DNA from: Ferrigenium straubiae
GTDB taxonomy: Bacteria > Pseudomonadota > Gammaproteobacteria > Burkholderiales > Gallionellaceae
Length of the DNA: 64,000 nucleotides
Assembly (NCBI GenBank): GCA_019449655.1
Contig: JAHQXD010000003.1
Coordinates: 203,408 to 267,407, forward strand
Reading direction: 5' to 3'
The notes under the pieces were generated by a model. The model was not told the origin of the DNA. It did no database searches and worked only from the letters and a program-made list of their open reading frames with translations. Both the position numbers and the translations under genes were made by a program. Positions 8,111-18,808 of this stretch are shown here, piece after piece. Within the stretch, counting starts at the first letter, position 1. Each line of letters begins with the position of its first letter.

Positions 8111-10933
8111 ATGGAACAGATACGGATACGCGGCGCACGCACCCATAACCTGAAAAACATCAGCCTCGACTTGCCGCGCCACAAGCTGGTGGTGATCACC
8201 GGATTGTCCGGGTCGGGCAAGTCCTCACTCGCCTTCGATACCTTGTATGCCGAGGGGCAGCGGCGCTATGTGGAATCGCTCTCCGCCTACGCGCGGCAGT
8301 TCCTGCAGTTGATGGAAAAGCCGGATGTGGACTTGATCGAGGGGCTTTCCCCGGCCATCGCCATCGAGCAGAAGGCCACTTCGCACAACCCGCGCTCCAC
8401 GGTCGGCACGGTCACCGAGATCCACGACTACCTGCGCCTGCTGTTCGCGCGCGCGGGCGACCCGTATTGCCCGCAGCACGACCTGGTGCTGGCGGCGCAA
8501 TCGGTCGGCCAGATGGTCGATCACGTGCTGCAACTGCCGGAAGGCACGAAGGTGATGATTCTTTCGCCGCTCATCGTGGAGCGCAAGGGTGAGCAACTGG
8601 ATTTGTTCGATGAGCTGCGCGCGCAGGGTTTCACGCGGCTGCGCATCAACGGCAAGGTGTACGAGATTGATGCGCTGCCGAAGCTGGAGAAGAACAAGAA
8701 GCACACCGTCGAGATCGTGGTGGACCGGCTGAAGGTCAATGTGGAAGCCAAGCAGCGCCTCGCCGAATCGTTCGAGACCGCGTTGCGCCACGCCGACGGG
8801 CGCGCGCTGGCGGTGGAGATGGATACCGGGAAGGAGCACCTGTTCTCGGCAAAATTCGCCTGCCCGATCTGCAGCTATTCGCTGCCGGAGTTGGAGCCGC
8901 GCCTGTTCTCGTTCAACAACCCGATGGGCGCGTGCCCCAAGTGCGACGGCCTCGGCGTGATCAGCTTCTTCGACCCCAAGCGCATCGTCGCCTTCCCGCA
9001 GATGTCGCTGAGTTCCGGCGCGATCAAGGGCTGGGACCGGCGCAACCAGTTCTATCACCAGCTGCTCGCGAGCCTCGCGAAGCATTACAACTTCGATATC
9101 GAGCAGTCCTTCGAGAGCCTGCCGGAGAAAATCCAGCAGGTGATTCTGTACGGCAGCGGCAAGACCGAGATCGCCTTCCAGTACCTGAACGAGCGCGGCA
9201 AGCCGGTCTTGCGCGAACACGCCTTCGAGGGCATCGTCAACAACCTGGAGCGCCGCTACCATGAGACCGATTCGCCCGCGGTGCGCGAGGAGCTGGCGAA
9301 ATACCTGAACAGCTGCCCCTGTCCGGAATGCAAGGGCACGCGCCTGCGCCTAGAGGCGCGCCATGTGCGCGTCGCGGACAAGAACCTCTACGAGATCAGC
9401 GCGCTGCCGCTGAAGCAGGCGCTGACTTTTTTCCAGGGCCTGAAGCTGCCCGGCCACAGGCAGGCAATTGCGGAAAAGATCGTGCTGGAAATCGCCAGCC
9501 GCCTGACCTTCCTCAACAACGTCGGGCTGGATTACCTGTCGCTGGAACGCTCCGCCGAGACGCTGTCCGGCGGCGAGGCGCAGCGCATCCGCCTTGCGTC
9601 GCAGATCGGCTCGGGCCTGACCGGCGTGATGTATGTGCTGGACGAGCCTTCCATCGGCCTGCACCAGCGCGACAACGACCGCCTGCTCGCCACGCTGAAG
9701 AAGCTGCGCGACATGGGTAACAGCGTGATCGTGGTCGAGCACGACGAGGACGCGATCCGCAATGCCGATTACGTGGTGGACATGGGGCCGGGCGCGGGTG
9801 AGCACGGCGGGCTGGTCGTGGCACAGGGCACGCCGCAGGAAATCTGCGCGAGCAAGCAGTCGCTCACCGGCGATTATCTGTCCGGCAAGCGCAGCATTCC
9901 CGCGCCGGAAAAATACCGCAAGCCGGATGCGGAACGCATGCTGCAGATCGTCGGCGCTTCCGGCAACAACCTGAAGGGCATCACGCTGAACCTGCCGGTC
10001 GGCCTGCTGGTGTGCATCACCGGCGTGTCGGGCTCGGGCAAGTCCACGCTGATCAACGACACGCTGTATCCCGCCGTGGCGCAGCACCTGTACGGCAGCA
10101 GCGCCGAGCCCGCACCCCATGCGGAAATCAGCGGGCTGGAGTTTTTCGACAAGGTCATCAACGTCGACCAGAGCCCGATCGGGCGCACGCCGCGCTCCAA
10201 CCCCGCCACCTACACCGGCCTGTTCACGCCGATTCGTGAGCTGTTTTCCGGGGTGCCGTCGGCGCGCGAGCGCGGCTACGGGCCGGGGCGCTTCTCGTTC
10301 AACGTCAAGGGCGGGCGCTGCGAATCCTGCCAGGGCGACGGCGTGATCAAGGTCGAGATGCACTTCCTGCCGGACGTGTATGTGCCGTGCGACGTGTGCC
10401 ACGGCCAGCGCTACAACCGCGAGACGCTGGAGGTCCAGTACAAGGGCAAGAACATCCACAACGTGCTGCAGATGACCGTCGAGCAGGCATACGAATTCTT
10501 CAAGCCGGTACCGGTCGTCGCGCGCAAGCTGCAGACCCTGCTCGACGTGGGCCTCGGCTACATCACGCTGGGGCAGTCCGCGACCACGCTATCCGGCGGC
10601 GAGGCGCAGCGCGTCAAGCTGTCGCTGGAGCTGTCCAAGCGCGACACCGGGCGCACGCTGTATATCCTCGACGAGCCGACCACCGGCCTGCATTTCCACG
10701 ACATCGCGCTGCTGCTCAAGGTGATCCACAAGCTGCGCGATCAGGGCAACACCGTGGTGGTGATCGAGCACAACCTCGACGTGGTCAAGACCGCCGACTG
10801 GGTGATCGACCTCGGCCCAGAAGGCGGCGAAGGCGGCGGCCGCATCATCGCCGAAGGCTCGCCGAAGGACATCGCCAGGAGCAAGAACAGCGTGACCGGG
10901 AAGTATCTGAAGCCGGCGCTGGGCAAGCAATAG
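8111..10933 (+). CDS. uvrA: Excinuclease ABC subunit A
   Basis: UvrA is the damage-recognition ATPase of nucleotide excision repair; it loads UvrB at lesions. The 940-aa length equals that of E. coli UvrA. It has two ABC ATPase modules: Walker [21 protein letters not shown] near residue 31 and [17 protein letters not shown] in the second half, each with an LSGGEAQR signature and a VLDEPS/ILDEPT Walker B. Zinc modules are present ([11 protein letters not shown]...CPKC and CESCQGDG...CDVC). The start [17 protein letters not shown] at 8111 is the family start; the open frame runs 96 codons further upstream through promoter and repeat DNA, which I reject. arfB follows 19 bases later, probably cotranscribed. 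Confidence 0.97.
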   Translation: MEQIRIRGARTHNLKNISLDLPRHKLVVITGLSGSGKSSLAFDTLYAEGQRRYVESLSAYARQFLQLMEKPDVDLIEGLSPAIAIEQKATSHNPRSTVGTVTEIHDYLRLLFARAGDPYCPQHDLVLAAQSVGQMVDHVLQLPEGTKVMILSPLIVERKGEQLDLFDELRAQGFTRLRINGKVYEIDALPKLEKNKKHTVEIVVDRLKVNVEAKQRLAESFETALRHADGRALAVEMDTGKEHLFSAKFACPICSYSLPELEPRLFSFNNPMGACPKCDGLGVISFFDPKRIVAFPQMSLSSGAIKGWDRRNQFYHQLLASLAKHYNFDIEQSFESLPEKIQQVILYGSGKTEIAFQYLNERGKPVLREHAFEGIVNNLERRYHETDSPAVREELAKYLNSCPCPECKGTRLRLEARHVRVADKNLYEISALPLKQALTFFQGLKLPGHRQAIAEKIVLEIASRLTFLNNVGLDYLSLERSAETLSGGEAQRIRLASQIGSGLTGVMYVLDEPSIGLHQRDNDRLLATLKKLRDMGNSVIVVEHDEDAIRNADYVVDMGPGAGEHGGLVVAQGTPQEICASKQSLTGDYLSGKRSIPAPEKYRKPDAERMLQIVGASGNNLKGITLNLPVGLLVCITGVSGSGKSTLINDTLYPAVAQHLYGSSAEPAPHAEISGLEFFDKVINVDQSPIGRTPRSNPATYTGLFTPIRELFSGVPSARERGYGPGRFSFNVKGGRCESCQGDGVIKVEMHFLPDVYVPCDVCHGQRYNRETLEVQYKGKNIHNVLQMTVEQAYEFFKPVPVVARKLQTLLDVGLGYITLGQSATTLSGGEAQRVKLSLELSKRDTGRTLYILDEPTTGLHFHDIALLLKVIHKLRDQGNTVVVIEHNLDVVKTADWVIDLGPEGGEGGGRIIAEGSPKDIARSKNSVTGKYLKPALGKQ

Positions 10934-10952
10934 CGCCGCTCGGAGCGAATCG

Positions 10953-11366
10953 ATGTTGAAAATATCCAGACAGATTGCCATCCCCGATGCCGAGATCGAG
11001 CTGCATGCGATCCGCGCACAGGGCGCGGGCGGCCAGAACGTCAACAAGGTCTCGACCGCAATTCATCTGCGCTTCAACATCAATGCGTCGTCGTTGCCGG
11101 ATGACTTCAAGGAAAAGCTCCGTCAACTGACCGACCGGCGCATCTCCGCCGACGGGGTGGTCGTCATCAAGGCGCAGCGCTATCGCAGCCAGGAGAAGAA
11201 CCGTGAGGATGCGCTCACACGGCTGCAGGCTCTGATCGGCAGCGCGGCTATCGTGCAGAAGAAGCGCACCGCGACCAAGCCGACGAAGGCTTCCAAGACG
11301 AGGCGGCTGGAGAGCAAGACCCAGCGCGGGCAGCTGAAGGCGTCGCGCGGCAGGGTCGAGGAATAA
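10953..11366 (+). CDS. arfB: Alternative ribosome-rescue factor / peptidyl-tRNA hydrolase ArfB
   Basis: ArfB (YaeJ) enters stalled ribosomes lacking a stop codon and hydrolyses the peptidyl-tRNA. The 137-aa protein carries the GGQ motif inside [20 protein letters not shown] and a long basic C-terminal tail (about residues 100-137, many Lys and Arg), which occupies the empty mRNA channel. Release-factor recognition domains are absent, as expected for ArfB rather than RF1/RF2. It lies close behind uvrA on the same strand. Confidence 0.93.
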   Translation: MLKISRQIAIPDAEIELHAIRAQGAGGQNVNKVSTAIHLRFNINASSLPDDFKEKLRQLTDRRISADGVVVIKAQRYRSQEKNREDALTRLQALIGSAAIVQKKRTATKPTKASKTRRLESKTQRGQLKASRGRVEE

Positions 11367-11396
11367 TTGTGATCTCCAAAGGAAAACTGAATTAGT

Positions 11397-11480
11397 CCGT
11401 TCGCCCTGAGCCTGTCGAAGGGCAAACTATTGATTGCCAATCGTCCTCCGCTCATGGTTCGACAAGCTCACCACGAACGG
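11397..11480. repeat. Inverted pair of the dispersed TTCGAC...GAACGG repeat, copies 2 and 3
   Basis: Copies at 11397-11421 and 11458-11480 face each other, so their outer CCGTTCG and CGAACGG halves can pair over about 25 bases with a few mismatches. They lie between convergent arfB and cysK, where a long hairpin could act as a bidirectional terminator; this is inferred from position. Confidence 0.75.
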
Positions 11481-11543
11481 AGGACTTGCTTAGCGCTTTC
11501 CTAATTCCAGCTCACACTCAGCCTGCGTGTATTCGCACCTCGT

Positions 11544-12518
11544 CTAAACGGCAACACCCTTTTCGTCAAACATCCCCTCGAAGAGGATCGAGCTGAGGTA
11601 GCGTTCGCCGGAGTCGGGCAGAATGACGACGATGGTCTTGCCGGCGTTCCCGGGACGCCTGGCCTGGCGCACTGCGGCGGCGACCGCTGCGCCGCAGGAG
11701 ATGCCGGAGATGATACCCTCTTCATGCGCCAGACGGCGGGCGTACAGCACCGCGTCCTCGTTGCTTACCTGCTCGACCTCGTCCACCAGCGACAGGTCGA
11801 GGGTATCCGGCACGAAGCCCGCGCCGAGTCCCTGGATTTTGTGCGGCGCGGGTTTCAAAGGCTCGCCGGCGCGTGCCTGGGTGAGGACCGGACTCGCGGA
11901 GGGCTCGACCGCCACCGAGGTGATGGCCTTGCCCTTGGTCTGCTTGATATAGCGCGACACGCCGGTGATCGTCCCACCGGTACCGACGCCGGAGACGAAG
12001 ATATCGACTTTGCCGTCGGTATCATTCCAGATTTCCGGTCCGGTTGTCTGCTCGTGAATGGCGGGATTGGCCGGGTTCTTGAACTGCTGCAACAGCACGT
12101 AGCTGGGATCGGAAGCCGCGATTTCCTCGGCCTTGGCGATCGCGCCGCTCATGCCCTTGGCGCCTTCGGTCAAAACCAGGTTAGCGCCGAACGCGACCAG
12201 CAGCTTGCGCCGTTCGATGCTCATGGTTTCCGGCATGGTCAGGGTGAGCGGGATGCCGCGCGCAGCGGCGACAAAGGCCAGCGCAATGCCGGTGTTACCG
12301 CTGGTCGGTTCGACGAGCTTCTTGCCGGACCCGAGCAGGCCACGCTTCTCGGCGTCCGCGATCATCGCCGCGCCGATGCGGCATTTGACGGAATAGGCGG
12401 GATTGCGCCCCTCGATCTTGGCGAGGATGGTCGCAGGCGCGCCGTCGGTGATGCGGTTGAGGCGCACCAGCGGGGTACGGCCTATGGAAAGGGAATTGTC
12501 TGCGTACCAGTTTGCCAT
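11544..12518 (-). CDS. cysK: Cysteine synthase A (O-acetylserine sulfhydrylase)
   Basis: This PLP enzyme makes L-cysteine from O-acetylserine and sulfide in the cytoplasm. The 324-aa protein has the PLP lysine K45 in [11 protein letters not shown], the substrate loop [12 protein letters not shown] (70-81), the phosphate-binding [10 protein letters not shown] and the C-terminal [11 protein letters not shown]. Length and motifs fit CysK rather than CysM. It appears monocistronic: the ribosomal-protein terminator lies upstream and the inverted repeat pair downstream. Confidence 0.96.
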   Translation of the reverse strand: MANWYADNSLSIGRTPLVRLNRITDGAPATILAKIEGRNPAYSVKCRIGAAMIADAEKRGLLGSGKKLVEPTSGNTGIALAFVAAARGIPLTLTMPETMSIERRKLLVAFGANLVLTEGAKGMSGAIAKAEEIAASDPSYVLLQQFKNPANPAIHEQTTGPEIWNDTDGKVDIFVSGVGTGGTITGVSRYIKQTKGKAITSVAVEPSASPVLTQARAGEPLKPAPHKIQGLGAGFVPDTLDLSLVDEVEQVSNEDAVLYARRLAHEEGIISGISCGAAVAAAVRQARRPGNAGKTIVVILPDSGERYLSSILFEGMFDEKGVAV

Positions 12519-12590
12519 GAGTTTCTCCTGTTATCGTTATTGCCCTCTCCTGCAGGCGCGAGAGGGTTGCGGATCAGAAGTTTAAAATGA

Positions 12591-12614
12591 AAAAGCCGGA
12601 CAAGTCCGGCTTTT
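12591..12614 (-). terminator. Rho-independent terminator of the alpha ribosomal protein operon
   Basis: A 10-bp stem of type AAAAGCCGGA/TCCGGCTTTT around a CAAG loop lies 51 bp past the rplQ stop. On the minus strand a T-rich tail follows (TTTTTCATTTT). Runs of A/T on both sides could serve either direction. Confidence 0.9.
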
Positions 12615-12630
12615 TTTAATGCTGAAACAT

Positions 12631-12655
12631 CCTTCGACAAGCTCAGTATGAACGA
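12631..12655 (+). repeat. Dispersed TTCGAC...GAACG repeat, copy 4
   Basis: CCTTCGACAAGCTCAGTATG followed by AACGA matches the motif at 8069 and 11397-11480, with a divergent centre. It lies between the terminator and the rplQ stop codon. Confidence 0.7.
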
Positions 12656-12664
12656 ATGTGCTCG

Positions 12665-13051
12665 TTACTCTGCCTCGACGGCCTCGGCTTCTGCCGGGCG
12701 ATCCATCAGCTCGATCAGCGCCATCGGGGCATTGTCGCCCTGGCGGAAACCGAACTTGAGGATGCGCAGGTAGCCGCCGTTGCGTGCCGCATAGCGCGGG
12801 CCGAGCTCGTCGAACAGCTTGACGACCATTTCGCGGTCGCGCAGGCGGGCAAATGCCAGACGGCGATTGGCCAAGCTCGGGTTCTTGCCCAGCGTCAGGA
12901 TGGGTTCCGCGACGCGGCGCAGTTCCTTGGCCTTCGGCAGGGTGGTCTTGATGACTTCGTGGCGCAACAGTGATACGGTCATGTTGCGGAGCATCGCCAG
13001 ACGATGGCTGCTGGTGCGGTTGAGTTTTCTTAAGCCTGAACGGTGACGCAT
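12665..13051 (-). CDS. rplQ: 50S ribosomal protein L17
   Basis: L17 is a large-subunit protein at the exit-tunnel side. The 128-aa protein starts [20 protein letters not shown], the universal L17 N-terminus. It ends with a short acidic tail (AEAEAVEAE), within the usual length. It is the last gene of the alpha operon, directly after rpoA as in E. coli, with the operon terminator just downstream. Confidence 0.98.
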   Translation of the reverse strand: MRHRSGLRKLNRTSSHRLAMLRNMTVSLLRHEVIKTTLPKAKELRRVAEPILTLGKNPSLANRRLAFARLRDREMVVKLFDELGPRYAARNGGYLRILKFGFRQGDNAPMALIELMDRPAEAEAVEAE

Positions 13052-13106
13052 GATTTGCCTCTCTTACTTCTGATTTTCTCTAACTTCTATTTTCTATTGC
13101 ACCGCT

Positions 13107-14075
13107 TTAAGCGGAAGCCACAGGCCAGTTTTCCAGCTTCATGCCCAGCGACAAATTGTGCTCGGCAAGGACCTGCTTGATTTCGTTGAGTGACTTGCGG
13201 CCCAGATTCGGGGTACGCAGCAGGTCGTTCTCGGTGTACTGGATCAGGTCGCCAATGTAGTGGATACTTTGTGCCTTGAGGCAGTTCGAAGAACGCGGAG
13301 TCAGCTCCAGATCGTCCACCGGACGCAGCAGGATCGGGTCAACCTTGGGAGCCTGCACCTTCTCGACGACCGGCTCAGTGCCTTCCAGGGCGGCGAACAC
13401 GGAGAACTGGTCGACCAGGATGCGTGCTGCGTTGCGTATCGCCTGTTCCGGATCGATGGCGCCGTTGGTTTCGATGTTCATCACCAGCTTGTCGAGGTCG
13501 GTGCGCTGCTCGACGCGCGCGCTTTCGACTGCGTAGCTGACGCGGCTGACCGGGCTGAACGATGCGTCCAGCGCGATATGCCCGACGGCACGCGATTCGC
13601 TCGATACCTGGCGAGCAGTTGCGGAAACATAACCGCGGCCTTGTTCAACCTTGATCTGCATGTCCAGCTTGCCGCCGGCAGTCAGATGCGCGATCACATG
13701 ATCGGGATTGACCACTTCGACATCGGCGTTGCCGCTGATGTCGGCGGCGGTTACTACACCCGCGCCTTCTTTCTTGATGGTCAGCACGACTTCCGGCACG
13801 TTATGCAGGCGCAGCACTACACCCTTGAGGTTCAGCAGGATGTCCACGACATCTTCCTGCACGCCATCGATAGTTGCATATTCGTGCAACACACCGCTCA
13901 TCTTCACCTCGGTCGGTGCAGCGCCGGGCATGGAAGACAGCAGGATGCGACGCAATGCATTGCCCAATGTGTGGCCGTAGCCGCGCTCAAAAGGCTCCAT
14001 CACCACCTTGGCCTGGGTGGCGGAAATCTTTTGCACGTCAATGATGCGGGGCTTCAAAAATTCATTCTTAGGCAT
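13107..14075 (-). CDS. rpoA: DNA-directed RNA polymerase subunit alpha
   Basis: Alpha dimerises to nucleate RNA polymerase assembly and contacts promoter UP elements and activators. The 322-aa protein has the N-terminal dimer domain ([20 protein letters not shown] near residue 32), a linker around 235-250, and the C-terminal HhH domain ([20 protein letters not shown] and [16 protein letters not shown]). It lies between rpsD and rplQ, the standard alpha-operon position. Confidence 0.98.
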   Translation of the reverse strand: MPKNEFLKPRIIDVQKISATQAKVVMEPFERGYGHTLGNALRRILLSSMPGAAPTEVKMSGVLHEYATIDGVQEDVVDILLNLKGVVLRLHNVPEVVLTIKKEGAGVVTAADISGNADVEVVNPDHVIAHLTAGGKLDMQIKVEQGRGYVSATARQVSSESRAVGHIALDASFSPVSRVSYAVESARVEQRTDLDKLVMNIETNGAIDPEQAIRNAARILVDQFSVFAALEGTEPVVEKVQAPKVDPILLRPVDDLELTPRSSNCLKAQSIHYIGDLIQYTENDLLRTPNLGRKSLNEIKQVLAEHNLSLGMKLENWPVASA

Positions 14076-14092
14076 ACGCTACTCCGCGTGGA

Positions 14093-14722
14093 TTACTTGG
14101 AATACAACTCAACCACGAGATGCTCGTTGATGGTTGCAGGCAGTTCAGCACGTTGTGGCTTGGCTTTGTATGTTCCCTTGAGCGCTTTGGTGTCCATTTC
14201 GATCCATTCCGGGAAACCGCGCTGTTCGGCGGCAGCAAGTGCCGCCTTGATGCGCAGATGCGCCTTGGATTTTTCGGCTACTTCCACCACGTCGCCGGGG
14301 CGTACCTGATAGGAAGGGATGTTGACGCGCTTGCCGTTCACCATGACGCCGTTGTGGCGAACCACCTGGCGCGCCTCGGCACGCGATGCGCCGAAGCCCA
14401 TGCGGTAGGACACGTTGTCCAGTCGCGACTCCAGATTCTGCAGCAGGTTCTCGCCGGTAATGCCGCGCTGGCTTTCAGCTTGCTTGTAGGTCAGGCGGAA
14501 TTGTTTTTCCAGCACGCCATAGATGCGGCGCACTTTCTGCTTCTCGCGCAGCTGGCCGCCGTACTCGGACAAACGGGTGTTCTTTTTCTGGCCGTGCTGG
14601 CCGGGCGGATAGGCCCTGCGTTCAACGGCGCACTTGTCGGTGAAACATTTTTCGCCCTTCAGGAACAGCTTCTCGCCTTCGCGGCGGCACTGACGGCATT
14701 TTGCATCAAGATTTCTAGCCAA
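14093..14722 (-). CDS. rpsD: 30S ribosomal protein S4, cysteine-containing form
   Basis: S4 nucleates assembly of the 30S body and helps control decoding accuracy; in E. coli it represses its own operon. The 209-aa protein carries four N-terminal cysteines (C9, C12, C26, C31), a putative zinc site absent from E. coli S4. The S4 RNA-binding domain follows in the middle ([20 protein letters not shown]). It sits 18 bp upstream of rpoA. Confidence 0.98.
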   Translation of the reverse strand: MARNLDAKCRQCRREGEKLFLKGEKCFTDKCAVERRAYPPGQHGQKKNTRLSEYGGQLREKQKVRRIYGVLEKQFRLTYKQAESQRGITGENLLQNLESRLDNVSYRMGFGASRAEARQVVRHNGVMVNGKRVNIPSYQVRPGDVVEVAEKSKAHLRIKAALAAAEQRGFPEWIEMDTKALKGTYKAKPQRAELPATINEHLVVELYSK

Positions 14723-14754
14723 AATCGACTCCTAAATTAGATACGGCGCTGCAA

Positions 14755-15144
14755 TTAAATACGGCGCTTCTTGGGCGGACGGCAGCCGTTATGCGGCACC
14801 GGTGTGATATCGGAAATGCTGGTGATCTTGAAACCGGCAGCATTCAAGGCACGCACTGCGGACTCGCGGCCGGGGCCGGGGCCCTTGATACGCACTTCAA
14901 GATTCTTCACGCCGCATTCAACAGCGGACTTGCCCACTGTCTCAGCCGCCACCTGGGCTGCGAAGGGCGTGCTCTTGCGCGAGCCCTTGAAACCCTGCGC
15001 ACCACTGGTAGACCATGCCAAGGTGTTACCCTGGCGGTCGGTAATGGTGACGATGGTGTTGTTAAAGGAAGCATGAACGTGCGCAATCCCTTCGGCTACG
15101 TTCTTTTTGACTTTCTTGCGCACCTTCGTGCTTGGCTTGGCCAT
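14755..15144 (-). CDS. rpsK: 30S ribosomal protein S11
   Basis: S11 lines the 30S platform near the E-site mRNA. The 129-aa protein has the basic N-terminus and family core [36 protein letters not shown], and the tail [17 protein letters not shown]. It lies between rpsM and rpsD as in the E. coli alpha operon. Confidence 0.98.
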   Translation of the reverse strand: MAKPSTKVRKKVKKNVAEGIAHVHASFNNTIVTITDRQGNTLAWSTSGAQGFKGSRKSTPFAAQVAAETVGKSAVECGVKNLEVRIKGPGPGRESAVRALNAAGFKITSISDITPVPHNGCRPPKKRRI

Positions 15145-15174
15145 AATCTAATCCTCTAATGCGTTATAGCAAAC

Positions 15175-15540
15175 TTACTTCTTGGCGCCGGCAATCGCCT
15201 TGCGCGGACCCTTGCGAGTGCGTGCATTGGTGCGGGTGCGCTGGCCACGGCACGGCAAACCGCGACGATGGCGCAAGCCGCGATAGCAGCCCAAGTCCAT
15301 CAGGCGCTTGATGTTCATCGTCGTCTCGCGGCGCAGGTCACCTTCCACAGTGAACTTCGCGACTTGTTCGCGCAGTTTTTCAACTTCCGCGTCGGTCAAG
15401 TCTTTCATCTTGGTGCTGGTATTTACGCCAGCAGCCGCGCAGATATTCTGCGAGCGCGAACGCCCGATACCGTAGATTGCAGTCAAGGCAATCACAGCGT
15501 GTTGATGGTTGGGGATATTGACCCCTGCAATACGTGCCAT
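15175..15540 (-). CDS. rpsM: 30S ribosomal protein S13
   Basis: S13 forms inter-subunit bridges in the 30S head and contacts P-site tRNA. The 121-aa protein starts [20 protein letters not shown] and ends with the basic tail [19 protein letters not shown], which reaches the tRNA. It is the first gene behind the probable alpha promoter at 15570-15599. Confidence 0.98.
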   Translation of the reverse strand: MARIAGVNIPNHQHAVIALTAIYGIGRSRSQNICAAAGVNTSTKMKDLTDAEVEKLREQVAKFTVEGDLRRETTMNIKRLMDLGCYRGLRHRRGLPCRGQRTRTNARTRKGPRKAIAGAKK

Positions 15541-15569
15541 GCAGCTACCCTATCTTTGAAAAGACGAAA

Positions 15570-15599
15570 ATTATATCACCGAGAGCCGATTCTGTTCAA
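15570..15599 (-). promoter_or_regulatory. Probable alpha-operon promoter upstream of rpsM
   Basis: On the minus strand TTGAAC (15594-15599) is followed by an 18-bp spacer and a perfect TATAAT (15570-15575), about 30 bp before rpsM. The -35 abuts the rpmJ stop codon. E. coli has its alpha promoter at the same junction, which supports the call. Confidence 0.65.
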
Positions 15600-15713
15600 T
15601 TAGCCCTGACGTTGCTTGTGCCGCGGTTCCGAGCAAATGACGCGAACCACGCGCTTGCGGATAACGATCTTGCAGTTGCGGCAGATCTTCTTTACTGATG
15701 CCTGTACTCTCAT
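15600..15713 (-). CDS. rpmJ: 50S ribosomal protein L36
   Basis: This 37-aa protein begins [20 protein letters not shown] and ends [14 protein letters not shown], a clear L36. It is the zinc-ribbon form: C11, C14, C27 and H32 are all present. L36 stabilises 23S rRNA folding near the peptidyl-transferase region. It lies between infA and rpsM, the usual place in proteobacteria. Confidence 0.96.
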   Translation of the reverse strand: MRVQASVKKICRNCKIVIRKRVVRVICSEPRHKQRQG

Positions 15714-15735
15714 TTTTCTCTCCTTGCTCGCTCAA

Positions 15736-15954
15736 CTATTTGGCGCGGAACACAATGCGCGCCTTGCTCAAATCATACGGCGTCAACTCCACGGTCACCT
15801 TGTCGCCAGGGAGGATGCGTATGTAGTGCATGCGCATTTTCCCCGAGATATGACCCAACACCACATGACCGTTTTCCAGTTTGATCCGGAACGTCGCGTT
15901 CGGCAACGATTCCTCGATCTCACCCTGCATCTGAATCACGTCTTCTTTGGCCAT
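15736..15954 (-). CDS. infA: Translation initiation factor IF-1
   Basis: IF-1 is a one-domain OB-fold factor that occupies the 30S A-site during initiation. The 72-aa protein starts [20 protein letters not shown] and contains [20 protein letters not shown]. Its ATG overlaps the secY stop by one base (TAATG), so it is translationally coupled. Betaproteobacteria carry infA in the ribosomal cluster, unlike E. coli. Confidence 0.98.
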   Translation of the reverse strand: MAKEDVIQMQGEIEESLPNATFRIKLENGHVVLGHISGKMRMHYIRILPGDKVTVELTPYDLSKARIVFRAK

Positions 15955-17270
15955 TAGCGCGTAAACCCACCCTTGAAATTAGCTTTCTTCAGCAGGTTTT
16001 CATACTGATGCGTCATCAGGTATGACTGCACTTGTGCCATAAAATCCATCGTCACCACCACCAGGATCAACAGCGATGTGCCGCCAAAGTAAAACGGCAC
16101 ATTCCACTTCACCACCAGAAATTCCGGCAGCAGACAAACCAGGGTGATATACACCGCGCCGATCAGGGTCAGGCGCAGCATAATCTTTTCAACATAGCGC
16201 GCAGTCTGTTCGCCGGGGCGTATACCGGGCAGAAACGCGCCGCTCTTCTTCAAATTGTCCGCCGTTTCTTTCGGGCTGAACACCAGCGCCGTGTAAAAGA
16301 AACAGAAAAATATAATCGCTGTCGCATACACCAGCACATAAACCGGCTGACCGGGAGACAGCATGGCGCTGATATCCTTCAGCCAATTCATGCCGCTGCC
16401 GCTACCAAACCAGCCCGCGATCGTCGCCGGAAACAGGATAATGCTGGAGGCGAAAATCGGCGGAATTACACCGGCCATATTCAACTTCAGCGGCAGATGG
16501 GAGCTTTGCCCGCCATATACCTTGTTGCCCACTTGCCGCTTGGCATAGTTCACCAGAATCTTGCGCTGGCCGCGCTCCACGTACACCACCAGCGCTGTGA
16601 CCGCAATCGCCCCGAGAAACAGGAACAGCACCAGCGGAATGGAGAAGGCGCCAGTGCGCGTCAACTCCAGCGTGCCTCCAATCGCACTGGGCAAACCCGC
16701 CGCAATACCGGCAAAAATAATCAGCGAAATACCGTTCCCCAAGCCGCGTTCGGTGATCTGCTCGCCCAGCCACATCAGGAACATCGTCCCGGTCACCAGG
16801 GTAATCACCGAGGTCAACTGGAACATCGTGCCTGGATTCGGCACCAGCCCCGGCTGTGACTGCAATGCCACCGAGATGCCAAACGCCTGGAACAGCGCCA
16901 AAACCAATGTACCGTAGCGGGTGTACTGTGTAATCTTGCGGCGACCTGCCTCGCCTTCCTTCTTCAACTGCTCAAGATGCGGAACTGCTATCGCCGCCAG
17001 TTGCATGATGATCGACGCGGAGATGTACGGCATGATCCCCAGCGCGAAAATCGTGAAGCGCTCCAGCGCACCGCCCGAGAACATGTTAAACATTCCAAGG
17101 ATGCCGTCCTTCTGCGACTTGAACAAATCCGCCAGAACCGTCGGGTCGATCCCCGGCACCGGGATATGCGCACCGATGCGGAAGACCACCATTGCGCCCA
17201 GCAGGAACCAGAGGCGTTGACCTAAATCACCGTACTTGCTCTTGCTTGCGCCCTTGATCACTGTACTCAC
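15954..17270 (-). CDS. secY: Preprotein translocase subunit SecY
   Basis: SecY is the channel of the general secretion pathway in the inner membrane. At 438 aa it shows ten hydrophobic segments. Signature regions are the N-terminal [22 protein letters not shown], the plug/TM2 region [10 protein letters not shown], the [19 protein letters not shown] loop and the C-terminal [14 protein letters not shown]. It lies at the end of the spc cluster after rplO, and its partner secE is at 42470-42817. Confidence 0.98.
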   Translation of the reverse strand: MSTVIKGASKSKYGDLGQRLWFLLGAMVVFRIGAHIPVPGIDPTVLADLFKSQKDGILGMFNMFSGGALERFTIFALGIMPYISASIIMQLAAIAVPHLEQLKKEGEAGRRKITQYTRYGTLVLALFQAFGISVALQSQPGLVPNPGTMFQLTSVITLVTGTMFLMWLGEQITERGLGNGISLIIFAGIAAGLPSAIGGTLELTRTGAFSIPLVLFLFLGAIAVTALVVYVERGQRKILVNYAKRQVGNKVYGGQSSHLPLKLNMAGVIPPIFASSIILFPATIAGWFGSGSGMNWLKDISAMLSPGQPVYVLVYATAIIFFCFFYTALVFSPKETADNLKKSGAFLPGIRPGEQTARYVEKIMLRLTLIGAVYITLVCLLPEFLVVKWNVPFYFGGTSLLILVVVTMDFMAQVQSYLMTHQYENLLKKANFKGGFTR

Positions 17271-17278
17271 TTACAACC

Positions 17279-17713
17279 TTACTCGGCGATGCTGCCGCCA
17301 GCGGCTTCAATCGCTGCGCGCGCACCCTTGGTTACCAGCAGCCCCTGCAGCTTCACCGCGCGGAAAATCTCACCGCACAGGATGATTTTCGCAGTCAGTG
17401 CATTGGCATGAACCACACCCGCCTGCTTGAGCGCAAGCAGATCGATACTGTCCACCGGCATTTTCTGGAGGTCGGACAAACGCACTTGTGCGGTGTCATT
17501 GCGCGTCAGCGAAACAAAACCGCGCTTCGGCAAACGACGTTGCAGCGGCATCTGGCCGCCCTCGAAACCGACCTTGTGGAAGCCGCCGGAACGGGATTTC
17601 TGTCCCTTGTGTCCGCGGCCGGCAGTCTTGCCCAGGCCCGAACCGATACCGCGGCCAACGCGGCGTTTGGCATGTTTGGCGCCTTGTGCAGGCTGAATAT
17701 TATTGAGTTGCAT
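17279..17713 (-). CDS. rplO: 50S ribosomal protein L15
   Basis: L15 is a late-assembly large-subunit protein with a long basic N-terminal extension. The 144-aa protein shows the glycine-rich N-terminus ([20 protein letters not shown]) and the [18 protein letters not shown] core. It is located 8 bp before secY, standard for the spc operon. Confidence 0.98.
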   Translation of the reverse strand: MQLNNIQPAQGAKHAKRRVGRGIGSGLGKTAGRGHKGQKSRSGGFHKVGFEGGQMPLQRRLPKRGFVSLTRNDTAQVRLSDLQKMPVDSIDLLALKQAGVVHANALTAKIILCGEIFRAVKLQGLLVTKGARAAIEAAGGSIAE

Positions 17714-17716
17714 CTG

Positions 17717-17902
17717 TTATACCTCGCACTTAACCAGGTAATAAACCTTGTTGATCATGCCGCGCACGCAGGGAGTGTCTTCCAGTTGCACGGTATGGTT
17801 GATACGGCGCAGACCCAAGCCGCGAATCGTGTCGCGATGCGACTTCTTCGTGCCGATCAGGCTCTTGATCTGCGTCACTTTGATGGTTTTGGTTTGTGCC
17901 AT
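17717..17902 (-). CDS. rpmD: 50S ribosomal protein L30
   Basis: This 61-aa protein has the L30 core [20 protein letters not shown] followed by [20 protein letters not shown]. It is the bacterial short form, with an N-terminal MAQTKTIKV strand. It sits three bases after rpsE and three bases before rplO. Confidence 0.97.
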   Translation of the reverse strand: MAQTKTIKVTQIKSLIGTKKSHRDTIRGLGLRRINHTVQLEDTPCVRGMINKVYYLVKCEV

Positions 17903-17905
17903 GTC

Positions 17906-18427
17906 TTACCCCAGAATATCGTCGACACTCTTGCCGCGCTTTGCGGCAATCTCGGAGGGCGAATTGATCGCTCTCAGTCCGTTCAGCGTGGCGCGCACCA
18001 CGTTGTACGGATTACTGGAGCCGATACACTTGGCCAGCACGTCACGCACGCCGACCGCTTCAAACACTGCGCGCATCGCGCCGCCGGCGATAATGCCAGT
18101 ACCTTCGGATGCAGGCTGCATCAGCACCTTGGCTGCGCCATGCTTGCCGATTACGGTATGATGCAAGGTGCCGTTCTTCAGGCTGATCTTGACCAGATTG
18201 CGGCGCGCCTCGTCCATCGCCTTTTGCACGGCAACCGGAACTTCCTTGGACTTGCCTTTGCCCATCGCGACGCGGCCATCGCCATCGCCAACCACCGTCA
18301 GTGCGGCGAAACCCATGATACGACCACCCTTAACCACCTTGGTGACACGGTTCACGGAGATCATTTTTTCGATCAGACCGTCATCACGCTCTTCTTGCTG
18401 CTGCATTTTTCCTTGCGGCTTAGCCAT
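17906..18427 (-). CDS. rpsE: 30S ribosomal protein S5
   Basis: S5 lines the mRNA entry channel and influences decoding accuracy. The 173-aa protein has the S5 double-stranded-RNA-binding N-domain ([20 protein letters not shown]) and the C-domain core ([20 protein letters not shown]). The short N-terminal extension ([18 protein letters not shown]) is hydrophilic. Confidence 0.98.
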   Translation of the reverse strand: MAKPQGKMQQQEERDDGLIEKMISVNRVTKVVKGGRIMGFAALTVVGDGDGRVAMGKGKSKEVPVAVQKAMDEARRNLVKISLKNGTLHHTVIGKHGAAKVLMQPASEGTGIIAGGAMRAVFEAVGVRDVLAKCIGSSNPYNVVRATLNGLRAINSPSEIAAKRGKSVDDILG

Positions 18428-18440
18428 CGCTCAACTCCAA

Positions 18441-18797
18441 TTAGAACTGCAGACCATGTTCACGCGCGGCTTCAGCCAACGCCTTGACACGGCCATGATA
18501 CCGGTTGCCGGAACGGTCGAACGCCACCTGGGTAATGCCAGCCGTCTTCGCCTTTTCAGCGATACGCTTGCCCACCACGACTGCGGCAGCCTTGTTGCCG
18601 CCATTCGCCATATCCTTGCGCACATCAGCCTCGATGCTGGACGCACTCGCCAGCACTTTGCTGCCGCAGTCAGAAATTATCTGGGCATAGATATGCAAGT
18701 TGGTACGGTGAATAGCCAGACGTACCGTCTTTTTCTCAGCAATGCGAGCACGGGTTTTGCGTGCCCTGCGCTGACGCGCTTCTTTCTTGTTCAACAT
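18441..18797 (-). CDS. rplR: 50S ribosomal protein L18
   Basis: L18 binds 5S rRNA with L5 to form the central protuberance. The 118-aa protein starts [20 protein letters not shown] and contains [16 protein letters not shown] and the terminal [20 protein letters not shown] motif. It sits between rplF and rpsE. Confidence 0.98.
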   Translation of the reverse strand: MLNKKEARQRRARKTRARIAEKKTVRLAIHRTNLHIYAQIISDCGSKVLASASSIEADVRKDMANGGNKAAAVVVGKRIAEKAKTAGITQVAFDRSGNRYHGRVKALAEAAREHGLQF

Positions 18798-18808
18798 ATC
18801 CGCCTCAG

